Of a stretch of 64,000 bases of DNA, positions 35,696 through 43,994 are shown in pieces. The notes beneath the pieces are model-generated. The model saw only the letters and a program-made list of their open reading frames with translations, had not been told where the DNA came from and ran no database searches. The position numbers and the translations under genes were made by a program. Positions within the stretch are counted from its first letter, which is position 1, and each line of letters opens with the position of its first letter. This DNA comes from Candidatus Desulfofervidaceae bacterium (GTDB taxonomy: Bacteria; Desulfobacterota; Desulfofervidia; Desulfofervidales; Desulfofervidaceae): NCBI GenBank assembly GCA_027038965.1, contig JALWFG010000005.1, forward strand, positions 62,001 through 126,000, read 5' to 3'.

Positions 35696-38161
35696 TTAAC
35701 TAAGATTTGCCTTGCTTTTTACTAGTTCGCCCAATTTCATGATCCCCTTATTACCAGAACTATACTTATACAGGCTCTTCTTTTCTTCTTCTTCCAAAAT
35801 CTGCCTTATAGAAAGTCCCAACTTCCTTTTCTCGGGATCAACTTTAATCACCTTGGCCCTGACTTTGTCTCCTACTTGAAACTTATCAGAAAGTTTTTTA
35901 ATCTTTTCTAAACTTGCTTCAGAAATATGTACCAAACCTTCAATTCCATCTTCTACTTCAACAAACATACCAAAATCGGTAATATGGGTAATTTCTCCTG
36001 AAACCACACTTCCCAAAGGAAATTTTTGAGGTACTTCTTCCCAAGGATCAGGTTGAAGTTGCTTAATCCCAAGGGCAATTTTTTCAGCCTTTTTATCTAT
36101 AGAAAGCACCTTGACCTTAATTACTTCCCCTTTTTTGAAAGCATCCTTAGGATGCTTCACCCTTTTTGTCCAAGAAATATCAGAAACATGTACCAAGCCA
36201 TCAATTCCTTCAAAAACTTCCACAAACACCCCAAAATCAGTAACGTTTTTGACCTTTCCTTCAATTACGCTCCCCACAGGATACTTTTCTGCAATCACAT
36301 CCCATGGATCAGGTTCAATCTGCTTAAGTCCTAAGTGAATCCTTCTTCTCTGATGGTCAATTTTTAAGACTATTCCTTCAATTACATCTCCTACAGAAAC
36401 GACCTCTGAAGGATGTTTAAGTCGTTTTGACCACGTCAAATCAGAAATGTGAATAAAACCCTCTACCCCATCTTCAATATGCAAAAAGACCCCATAATCG
36501 GTCAAATTAGTCACTCTTCCCTTAATCCGACTTCCTACTGGATATTTCTCAGAAACATTCTCCCAAGGATCAGGAGTAAGTTGTTTCATCCCCAAGGCAA
36601 TCTTTTCCTTTTCACGATCAAATTTCAGCACCTTTACCCGAATTTCATCTCCAATTTCAAACAGGTCCTCAGGATGTCTGACCTTCCCCCACGAAATATC
36701 TTTAATGTGCAACAAACCATCTATGCCACCCAGATCTACAAAGACACCATAATCCATAATTCCCTTGACGCGGCCATAAACAACTGCTCCCTCCTTAAGA
36801 CGAGACAATGTCTGTTGTTTTTGCCTTTCCCTTTCTTCCTCTAGATACTGCCTCCGAGACAAAATTACATTATTAACCTTGGGGTCATATTTGATAATCT
36901 TAAAGGCAAATACCTTCCCTACAAAACGGTCATAATCACCAACAGGTTTAACATCTACCTGGGACCCTGGTAAAAAGGCAGGTACCCCAACATCTACTGT
37001 ATATCCACCTTTTACTCGTTTGATAATTTTGCCATGTATGTATCCACCATCCTCATAAAGCCTTTTTATTTTTTCCCAAGTGCGTATTTGAACTACCTTC
37101 CGGCGAGAAAGAGAAACCGACCCATCTAATTCCTTGATTCCGTTGAAATATACTTCTACTTCATCTCCTTCTTGAATCTTAACTTTACCATCCGCGTCCC
37201 TAAATTCAGCAAGAGGAACGCTGCCTTCAGACTTGAGCCCAATATCAATCATCGCATAATCCTTGCCTATGTAAACTACCCTGCCTGTCACAATTTGTCC
37301 TGGTTCAATTGCCTTCATTGTTTCTTGATATAAATCTATTAATTCGGGCATATCTCCATTAGAGCTGTCTTTAACAGAAGCATCCTGCCCTGGGGTATTT
37401 TCTTTCATCTCTGGTTCTAATTTATCCATCACATCTACCTCCCATTTTTTTATCATAAAAAACTCAATTTTTGCTACCACCTCGTTTATACTTAAACAAG
37501 ACGTATCAATAACGATAGCATCATCAGCGGGTTTTAATGGTGCAATTTTTCTTTCCATGTCCTGCCTGTCTCTTTTTAAAAGGGATTCTAACACCTCTGA
37601 ATAAGATATATTTTCCCCTTTGGCCTTAAGTTGTCTCCATCTGCGCTCAGCCCGAATTTCAGGGGAAGCGGTAAGGAAAAACTTTATGAAGGCATTTGGA
37701 AAAACTACGGTTCCTATATCCCTACCTTCAAAGATGGCCTTTTTAAACCTTTTGGCTAAAAGTCTTTGCAATTGCTTTAATTCCTCTCTAACCTCTTTAA
37801 TCTTAGAAATCTTTGAGGAAAGCATATCAATCTCTGGGGTCCGAATAAGCCCAGAAATATCCCTTTGCCCTAAAAAAACATGAAATTCATTCGCCTGTCT
37901 CATCTGAGTTTCAGGGTAATCAGGGGCTTGAGGATCAACTGGAACACTGACAAAAGACAAATCAAGTTGTCCTATTATTTCCCTCAACTTCAAGGGATTA
38001 TTTTTTATTGAAATGTTATTTTCCTTTATTACCAGGGCCACGGCCCTATACATCGCTCCTGTATCTACATAGACAATCCCCAGTTTTTGGGCCAAGGCCT
38101 TGGAAACAGTTGTTTTTCCTACGCCTGCAGGTCCGTCAATTGCAATGATAATTTCTTCCAT
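35696..38161 (-). CDS. cmk-rpsA: Cytidylate kinase joined in frame to ribosomal protein S1
   Basis: The open frame encodes 821 residues. Residues 1-237 are CMP kinase: Walker A IDGPAGVGKTT, YVDTGAMYRAVA, FEGRDIGTVVFP and a final DTSCLSINEVV. From residue 245 on, a complete S1 follows with six S1 RNA-binding repeats, the last four strongly alike (KGRVTNLTDYGVFLHIEDG and relatives). Between them lies a run of seven A and a strong ribosome site 8 bases before Met245; both other frames stop within about 25 bases. So S1 (577 residues) could be made alone from the internal start, and the fusion may be real, slippery or an artefact of the A run. S1 delivers mRNA to the ribosome. The gene overlaps hisC by 43 bases. 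Confidence 0.9.
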   Translation of the reverse strand: MEEIIIAIDGPAGVGKTTVSKALAQKLGIVYVDTGAMYRAVALVIKENNISIKNNPLKLREIIGQLDLSFVSVPVDPQAPDYPETQMRQANEFHVFLGQRDISGLIRTPEIDMLSSKISKIKEVREELKQLQRLLAKRFKKAIFEGRDIGTVVFPNAFIKFFLTASPEIRAERRWRQLKAKGENISYSEVLESLLKRDRQDMERKIAPLKPADDAIVIDTSCLSINEVVAKIEFFMIKKWEVDVMDKLEPEMKENTPGQDASVKDSSNGDMPELIDLYQETMKAIEPGQIVTGRVVYIGKDYAMIDIGLKSEGSVPLAEFRDADGKVKIQEGDEVEVYFNGIKELDGSVSLSRRKVVQIRTWEKIKRLYEDGGYIHGKIIKRVKGGYTVDVGVPAFLPGSQVDVKPVGDYDRFVGKVFAFKIIKYDPKVNNVILSRRQYLEEERERQKQQTLSRLKEGAVVYGRVKGIMDYGVFVDLGGIDGLLHIKDISWGKVRHPEDLFEIGDEIRVKVLKFDREKEKIALGMKQLTPDPWENVSEKYPVGSRIKGRVTNLTDYGVFLHIEDGVEGFIHISDLTWSKRLKHPSEVVSVGDVIEGIVLKIDHQRRRIHLGLKQIEPDPWDVIAEKYPVGSVIEGKVKNVTDFGVFVEVFEGIDGLVHVSDISWTKRVKHPKDAFKKGEVIKVKVLSIDKKAEKIALGIKQLQPDPWEEVPQKFPLGSVVSGEITHITDFGMFVEVEDGIEGLVHISEASLEKIKKLSDKFQVGDKVRAKVIKVDPEKRKLGLSIRQILEEEEKKSLYKYSSGNKGIMKLGELVKSKANLS
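37429..37451 (-). promoter_or_regulatory. Internal ribosome site and A7 run at the cmk/rpsA junction
   Basis: On the minus strand seven A (37445-37451) precede GGGAGG (37438-37443), 8 bases before the in-frame ATG of S1 (37427-37429). A TAG (37435-37437) lies in the -1 frame right after the ribosome site, where a separate cmk would naturally end. The layout is that of two independent adjacent genes. Confidence 0.75.
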
Positions 38162-39240
38162 AAGGCAATAAAATTCATTAAAAATTCTTTATTTTGCTCA
38201 AGGGTACCAATAGTAATCCTTAGAAATTCAGGTAAATCATAGTTATCCAACGGTCTCACAATTATACCCCTTTTTAACAACTCCTTATAAATCAAATGGG
38301 CTTGAGGACCAACGTGAATCATGACAAAGTTTGCCTCACTAGGGTATACTCTAATTCCCAAGGCTTGCAAACCCTCTGTTAAAAAATGCCGCCCCTTCAA
38401 GATCATTTGTCTCGTTTTTTCCAGAAATTCTTTATCATCCAAGGCGGCCTCGGCTGCTACTTGAGCCAAGAGATTTACATTGAAGGGTAAACGCACCTTT
38501 TCTACAATCTCTGCTAATTCCAAAGAAAATACCCCGTATCCGATTCGAAGACCTGCCAAACCATATGCCTTTGAGAAAGTACGCAAAATGATTAAATTGG
38601 GAAAGGATTTAATCAAATCCACACTATCAAACTGATTTGTCTCAGATACGAAATCTACATAGGCCTCGTCAAGGACTACCAAGGTTGCCGATGGAATTTG
38701 TCTTAAAAATTTTATTAATTGGTCTCTACCCAAAAAACTTCCCGTAGGATTATGAGGATTAGTTAAAAAAATCAGTTTTGTTTTAGGTGAAATAGCATTT
38801 ACAATAGCCTGTAAATCAATGGCCATATCCTTTAAAGGAATTTTTTTTAGCCTGGCTTGACTCATAATAGCAATCTTTTCGTAGATGGAAAACGCCGGGT
38901 GAGGAACAATCACCTCCTCTTCAGGTAAAAGGAGAGCTTGGCCAATAAAGGACATTACTTCATCTGATCCATTTCCTAAGATTATTTGTTGACTTTCAAC
39001 ATTGAAAGAATCAGCCAGTTTTTGGCGTAAACTGCGGTAATAGCTATCTGGATAAATATGAACAGAGCAAAGGGTCTTTTTTATAGCCTCTAATGCCTTT
39101 GGAGATGGACCTAAGGCATTTTCGTTGGAAGCAAGTTTAATAGGGTTAGTAATTCCGTATTCTGCTTGAACTTCACTAATTGGTTTACCAGCTACATAAG
39201 ACTTTATTTTGGCTAAATACTCGGGTATGGTAATATCCAA
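38119..39240 (-). CDS. hisC: Histidinol-phosphate aminotransferase
   Basis: This PLP enzyme transfers an amino group in histidine synthesis. From TTG 39240, which has GAGGA 8 bases upstream, the protein has 373 residues starting with ITIPEYLAKIKSYVAGKPI, the usual family opening; a TTG 13 codons upstream (39279) lacks a ribosome site. Visible motifs are KLASNENALGPSPKA, NGSDEVMSFI, the LTNPHNPTG segment, VVLDEAYVDF and the PLP lysine in RTFSKAYGLAGLRIGYG. It is the first gene of the minus-strand run ending at the phosphohexomutase, and overlaps cmk by 43 bases. No other his gene is present, so aromatic aminotransferase activity is also possible. Confidence 0.92.
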   Translation of the reverse strand: MDITIPEYLAKIKSYVAGKPISEVQAEYGITNPIKLASNENALGPSPKALEAIKKTLCSVHIYPDSYYRSLRQKLADSFNVESQQIILGNGSDEVMSFIGQALLLPEEEVIVPHPAFSIYEKIAIMSQARLKKIPLKDMAIDLQAIVNAISPKTKLIFLTNPHNPTGSFLGRDQLIKFLRQIPSATLVVLDEAYVDFVSETNQFDSVDLIKSFPNLIILRTFSKAYGLAGLRIGYGVFSLELAEIVEKVRLPFNVNLLAQVAAEAALDDKEFLEKTRQMILKGRHFLTEGLQALGIRVYPSEANFVMIHVGPQAHLIYKELLKRGIIVRPLDNYDLPEFLRITIGTLEQNKEFLMNFIALWKKLSLQLTDLQA

Positions 39241-39288
39241 TTTTGTTTTCCTCTTGGAATATTGAAATCCTTGGAACAAACATTGAAG

Positions 39289-39317
39289 CTTATAACTTAA
39301 TTTTCGGTAAAAATCAA
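39289..39317 (-). promoter_or_regulatory. Putative sigma70 promoter for the hisC-cmk/rpsA run
   Basis: On the minus strand TTGATT (39312-39317), a 17-base spacer and TATAAG (39289-39294) lie about 49 bases upstream of the hisC TTG start. It is the only good match between the PilY1 gene and hisC. Confidence 0.5.
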
Positions 39318-39440
39318 CTCCCCCCTTCTAAATCCATATTCGCTTTTTTCGAGGAAATAGAAAAGGCCGGAGTTAGGTAGATAACTCAGTTAAAATCAAC
39401 ATGACATTCCTTATTAACGCCAAGAATAAAGGCTGGGATT

Positions 39441-42400
39441 TTATTCTTCAATCCAAAACTGAGTTTTATTAGGTAAATATACGGGTTTTTGATTCATTTC
39501 TACTACTTGTCCTGTAGAAAGTTGAATATAAGTTTTTGTCTGCGACCCTACCTGTTTGGTGGTTATACTCTCGCCGATAGCTGGAGCGCCTTGACCAATA
39601 TAGACCCCGGCCTTTATTTGATTGTTTTGAAAGGCAGTATTCAGTAAAATACTAGGTTGTTTATAAGGAATGCCAGCTTTATAATAGAGTGAATATAGAT
39701 AACTGTCTCCCCCTAAACCGCAAACATCACTGTTAGGTTTAAAGGTAGTAAACATCGCTATTTGGCCTACTACAGCAGGCTTAGAAATATCCCTCTCCGT
39801 AGGGGCATTTGTGTCAAGGTCCCTCTTCCAACCATCATAATTTGTAGTGATGTAGTTTACGCAGTCCTCCCATCCCGTATGACCATTACAATTATTTACA
39901 GTCACATTTTTAACCTCTGTCACTACTAAATTCCCACAACCGCAAATAAGATCGCCACTTGCATCCTGTCTTTTTGCAGGTTGATTATCCGAACAAAGAT
40001 TTACCTGCCCTCCTTCACACATACAGATATAATCGGCCATATCCGCAGAAACAGTAATATTTGTTACATCTTTTATGTTAGTTACCTCGCCTGCACTTGG
40101 TGAATACCCCCATTCCCCATTACTATAACCCCAGGCAGTATCTTTAATTCCATATAAATACTGTTCTGCGGCATCTGTCTTATCGCTCTGACCAAAAAAT
40201 TTACCTGTGCCAAAAAAGCACCATAAATTACCTGCATCATCAAACGCAAGTTCAGGGGGAGCCGTAATAGGAGCACCGGCATCCACTAGCGTAGTTACTT
40301 GCCAATTGGTAATCATTCCTTGGCCGTTAACTACAGGAGGTTGCTCGAAAGTCAAAATTCGAAGCATTTCTCCTGTCAAGCTATTGCCTTGTTTCTCAAC
40401 TGTTCCACAATAAATGGCATCTACACTATAGTCATTTTCAGGGTCTACCGCCACACAGTCGCCTACATAGGTGTTATTACCAAGAGAAAGTTTCCCAACT
40501 AAACTTCCATCTCTTAAGTTAATTACATAAAGATACCCAGTATTAGGTGGAACATCGCCATTATAGTCTGTAGGGCCTGAACCCAAAACTACATACCAGT
40601 TACCATTAGTACTAGCATCCCCAATTCTTACTATAGCTGGATAGGAAGTGGTAAAATTTAGATCTGGGTCAGAAAACTCCCATAGCAATGAAGGGGCCTC
40701 TGGATCAGTAATATCTAAAGCAAATACAGAGGAATACCCCACCCTTTTCCCATTGACAGTTGGGGCATCAGAGGGGGGATTAGGACTGCCACCCAATCTT
40801 AACTCTCCAATCAAAATAGTGCGCCAGCTTTCTGCCGATTTGGCCTCATTAGGAGCACCATTAATACTTGCATCTATTAAGAGTGGCCTTTGATCTACAA
40901 AATAGATATGACAATAATTGGGATAAGCAAGATATTTGAGATAAGGCAATACATTCATGGGGATAAACGACCAAATTTCAGTTCCAGGTTGTTTACTTTC
41001 AGGATCTTCCAGGATCGCTTTAAGTCCAGGATGACTTTCACCTGGTACAGTTTCTTTAATCTTACCTAAGTAAAAACAATGGAGCATACCATCATTTGCC
41101 CCTACTAAAAGATAATCATTTCGCTTAATAGGATTAGCTGCATCTGGATCATAAACATGCTCTTTAACAAAGTCTGTATAGGTCGTATCTCCATAGCGAA
41201 TATCATAGGTGTTAAGAGCAAAATGTGACAAAATTCTAGGTGTGGAATAAATAATATCTCCAAGCTTCCAGACATGTTGAGTACCATTTATGGTTAGAAG
41301 TCTATTCCGGTGTCCTTTGGAGCAGGAACTATAGGTGCAACTACCATTGTCGCTATCTATACAAATATCCTTATCTGCTCCTCTGACATAATCAATAATG
41401 TGAGTTGCGTCCGTACTATCACAGGCCCTTAAGAAAGGGGTTAAAGTAGACGCATTAGTATCTTTAAAGTCAACCAATGAAGTGCCATTAACCGAAGTAT
41501 AGATATTTCTATCCTCAGGATCCATAGCCCACAACTTTTCCCCTGCATTCCAGATTGTGGCAAAATCGGCCAGTTCTTTTGTTTCGTCAGGAGAACAGGG
41601 GAATTCTACATTACCATATCTGTCAGAAGAATAAAGGTGTCCTACTGTTTTGGTGCCATCATTGTAGAATTTAACCACTTTATCTTTGTCTAGTTCTAAT
41701 TGGGCCTTTACATTTGTGCCACTAGCATCATTTGATGAATCGGTATCTTCTCGAATATTTCCCGAAGAGTCCACCCATAACCCCCTCAACTCCCCTACCC
41801 ATAGAAGCTCTTCATTATTCTCCCCCGTCAAAGAAGGCAAGAAATAGGCCTGAGCCAAACAACCGCTACCTCGAGTAGAGGTAGAAAGCACAGAAACCGC
41901 CGTTCCAGAAGAGGCCCTTTTGAGGATATCTGCAATGGCACTCAAAAGGGCGTTTTCCAATTGATAGCCGTTTTGGGCTTCATAATAGGTATCGGGCAAA
42001 TTATCTCCATTTTCATCCCATTCAGTTTGTAAATCTGGCTTGTTATTACCATTTTTATCTACAAACCCACCATATTTTGCTGTTTTTTGAAGCAGATCTT
42101 TGCCTACTGGAGATTCATCAAAGGCAAATATAGTATAAGTAGTTAAATTTTGGGTACCCTGCAAGTCGGCCCTTAGGTCATTTATGTGGGCATAATAAGC
42201 CGTTCCTTCCAGATAATATGTCCCATCCATAGAATTGGCGCTTACATTCCATTGGCTAGCATAGCCCTCATTAGAGGCAATGCTGTCCATATAATCTTTA
42301 ATGTTAAAGCCATTTGGGTCAGATACAGGCGAACCCCAATACCCACCAGGAATATTTTTGTCTTTTGTTGATTCTCCATCAGTCAAAATAATCACAAAAT

Positions 42401-43349
42401 TTTTCTGACACCAATGCTCAATTGGGTCATGAGCAGCATAGTTTTGGCCACAATTGTAAGCAGATTTTTCAGCCTCAAAGTACCTAATGGTTTCATAGAA
42501 AGATTCGGCCAAAGGTGTCCAAGTAGAGGGATCGGTATTTTGAATTTGAGTAACAATGTTTATGTCTTCTCCCGGACCTGAAATCCAATCAGCCACTTGG
42601 CCCCCATCCCTACTACCACCTCCATCCTCAAACTTATTTCCGGTATTAAAAAACATTAGCCCAAATCTGGCTTGATCCCACATCTTTTGGACAATACCCG
42701 TTTGTTCCTCTGAGACCTTGATCTTTATTTGGTAGTAATGGTCATAATAGTAAAAGTTATTCCCTACCCAATAACCAACATAAAATCTTCCCCAAAAAAC
42801 AAGGAAATCCTGTGTTCCTGAATAGGGTGTATAAGGCCCCACATCCGTATACCGCTTAGCATAGTCCCTATCAGGATTGTCTGCTCCAAATAAATATCTT
42901 GTTTGTTGGACATTCCCTCTGGGAACCTGTTTGCCGCCCACTAATACTTTCCTCACCACATCTACCCGACGCATAGTAAGCCAATTTAAAAAGTTGCCGT
43001 CCCAGTCCCCAGAGTCACTTTCATAAAAATAATTACCTCCGGTGTTATAAGCATATTTCTTGGTAGGGTCAAAATAGCCATAATAGGTAGTAGAAGGGTC
43101 AAAGCTCTGATCTGGATTTGAGGGATCATTTCCAGTTCCTGCCGTTTTATAAGCAAATTCATACATACTGCCTGAATTGTCCAGAACAATTAATATATTA
43201 GGAGGAACGGCTTGGGTAATAAATGGAGGTGCCGCACAATAATCAGCCATAGCTGCAAAAACAGCATTATTTGCTCCATCTTTAATTGTTGCTAACAAAA
43301 GAAGGCTCAAAATTATCAGATAAAAAGAAAAAGAATATTTTAACTTCAT
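39441..43349 (-). CDS. PilY1/PilC-like type IV pilus tip adhesin
   Basis: The 1302-residue protein begins with a signal peptide (about 1-33). A von Willebrand A-type domain follows, with PPNILIVLDNSGSMYEFAY (MIDAS DxSxS) near residue 50 and VIILTDGEST near 322. The C-terminal half is a PilY1 propeller with GANDGMLHCF, the DNGSC/DVNDN-like acidic loops and TAPPELAFDD-type blades, then a Cys-rich tail. PilY1 proteins sit at type IV pilus tips, help pilus extension and bind surfaces or calcium. Aromatic and Gly/Tyr-rich repeats fill the region between MIDAS and propeller. No pilin gene is adjacent in the window; only the small exported protein upstream, overlapping by four bases, is coupled to it. 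Confidence 0.9.
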   Translation of the reverse strand: MKLKYSFSFYLIILSLLLLATIKDGANNAVFAAMADYCAAPPFITQAVPPNILIVLDNSGSMYEFAYKTAGTGNDPSNPDQSFDPSTTYYGYFDPTKKYAYNTGGNYFYESDSGDWDGNFLNWLTMRRVDVVRKVLVGGKQVPRGNVQQTRYLFGADNPDRDYAKRYTDVGPYTPYSGTQDFLVFWGRFYVGYWVGNNFYYYDHYYQIKIKVSEEQTGIVQKMWDQARFGLMFFNTGNKFEDGGGSRDGGQVADWISGPGEDINIVTQIQNTDPSTWTPLAESFYETIRYFEAEKSAYNCGQNYAAHDPIEHWCQKNFVIILTDGESTKDKNIPGGYWGSPVSDPNGFNIKDYMDSIASNEGYASQWNVSANSMDGTYYLEGTAYYAHINDLRADLQGTQNLTTYTIFAFDESPVGKDLLQKTAKYGGFVDKNGNNKPDLQTEWDENGDNLPDTYYEAQNGYQLENALLSAIADILKRASSGTAVSVLSTSTRGSGCLAQAYFLPSLTGENNEELLWVGELRGLWVDSSGNIREDTDSSNDASGTNVKAQLELDKDKVVKFYNDGTKTVGHLYSSDRYGNVEFPCSPDETKELADFATIWNAGEKLWAMDPEDRNIYTSVNGTSLVDFKDTNASTLTPFLRACDSTDATHIIDYVRGADKDICIDSDNGSCTYSSCSKGHRNRLLTINGTQHVWKLGDIIYSTPRILSHFALNTYDIRYGDTTYTDFVKEHVYDPDAANPIKRNDYLLVGANDGMLHCFYLGKIKETVPGESHPGLKAILEDPESKQPGTEIWSFIPMNVLPYLKYLAYPNYCHIYFVDQRPLLIDASINGAPNEAKSAESWRTILIGELRLGGSPNPPSDAPTVNGKRVGYSSVFALDITDPEAPSLLWEFSDPDLNFTTSYPAIVRIGDASTNGNWYVVLGSGPTDYNGDVPPNTGYLYVINLRDGSLVGKLSLGNNTYVGDCVAVDPENDYSVDAIYCGTVEKQGNSLTGEMLRILTFEQPPVVNGQGMITNWQVTTLVDAGAPITAPPELAFDDAGNLWCFFGTGKFFGQSDKTDAAEQYLYGIKDTAWGYSNGEWGYSPSAGEVTNIKDVTNITVSADMADYICMCEGGQVNLCSDNQPAKRQDASGDLICGCGNLVVTEVKNVTVNNCNGHTGWEDCVNYITTNYDGWKRDLDTNAPTERDISKPAVVGQIAMFTTFKPNSDVCGLGGDSYLYSLYYKAGIPYKQPSILLNTAFQNNQIKAGVYIGQGAPAIGESITTKQVGSQTKTYIQLSTGQVVEMNQKPVYLPNKTQFWIEE

Positions 43350-43729
43350 TGGGGCATCTCCTTTATAAATACCTCAATAATTGTTTGGTCTTTAGGATTT
43401 ATCTTCAATACCACCACGTAATCTTTCCTTAAGCGCCGTAAGTTAGAAACGCGGTGGACATTCACCTCTTTACTCCTTTCAGAAACGGAGCAAATTGAAG
43501 TCCTTTTAGGTTTTATCAAGGTCTTATCAGTAAGTATATATGATTCTTTGACCTTTGTTTGGGAATTTAAGATATAAAGTTTATTATGATGAACCTTTAA
43601 TATAACGCCCTCAACCACAATCCATCTTGGTTGTTTTGATTGGGCAAAAAGAATTGGGGCAAAAAAACTTATACCTAGGAAAATTAAAGAGGTTAAAAAT
43701 GCAAATCTCAGTAATTTTTTTCGTCTCAT
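43346..43729 (-). CDS. Small exported protein coupled to PilY1
   Basis: The 127-residue protein starts at ATG 43729 behind AAGGAG and has a signal peptide (basic MRRKK, hydrophobic core to about residue 29, ALFAQ-like cleavage site). The mature part is basic and beta-rich (WIVVEGVILKVHHNKLYILN ... DYVVVLKINPKDQTIIEVFI), reminiscent of small OB- or SH3-like folds. One cysteine is present. I do not recognise the family. Its stop overlaps the PilY1 start (ATGA), so the two are translated together, which suggests a role in PilY1 export or pilus assembly. Confidence 0.65.
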   Translation of the reverse strand: MRRKKLLRFAFLTSLIFLGISFFAPILFAQSKQPRWIVVEGVILKVHHNKLYILNSQTKVKESYILTDKTLIKPKRTSICSVSERSKEVNVHRVSNLRRLRKDYVVVLKINPKDQTIIEVFIKEMPQ

Positions 43730-43848
43730 CAAGCACTCCTTTTTTCTTCTATTTAATTATTACTAAACCCATTGTGAAAAAATCGTGAATGGATGATTTA
43801 TAAAAAACTAGATCAATGCAATAAAGCCAATCAGCAAATATAATTAAT

Positions 43849-43912
43849 GAGACCTCTACAAAAGTCATAAAAATTGCCTCTTGGGAAGAAGGTTAAGTTT
43901 GCAGAGACCTTC
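43849..43912. repeat. 64-base element with imperfect inverted ends (possible MITE or IS remnant)
   Basis: The ends GAGACCTCTACAAA (left) and TTTGCAGAGACCTTC (right) form an imperfect inverted repeat around a 35-base AT-rich core without coding potential. Such ends recall small non-autonomous transposable elements. It lies in the 265-base gap between the PilY1 unit and the hydrogenase genes. No target-site duplication is evident, so this stays tentative. Confidence 0.3.
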
Positions 43913-43964
43913 ATATAAGATCAGGAAAAATAAGGTCGAATAAATTGGGAGAAATTAAGAAATA

Positions 43965-43983
43965 CCCCCTTCTTTAAAGGGGG
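43965..43983 (-). terminator. Hairpin downstream of the hydrogenase genes
   Basis: CCCCCTT (43965-43971) pairs with AAGGGGG (43977-43983) around a 5-base loop. On the minus strand it lies 11 bases after the hydrogenase large-subunit stop and is followed by TATTTCTTAATTT, a weak T tract. It probably ends the hydrogenase transcript. Confidence 0.55.
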
Positions 43984-43994
43984 CATTTCAAATC

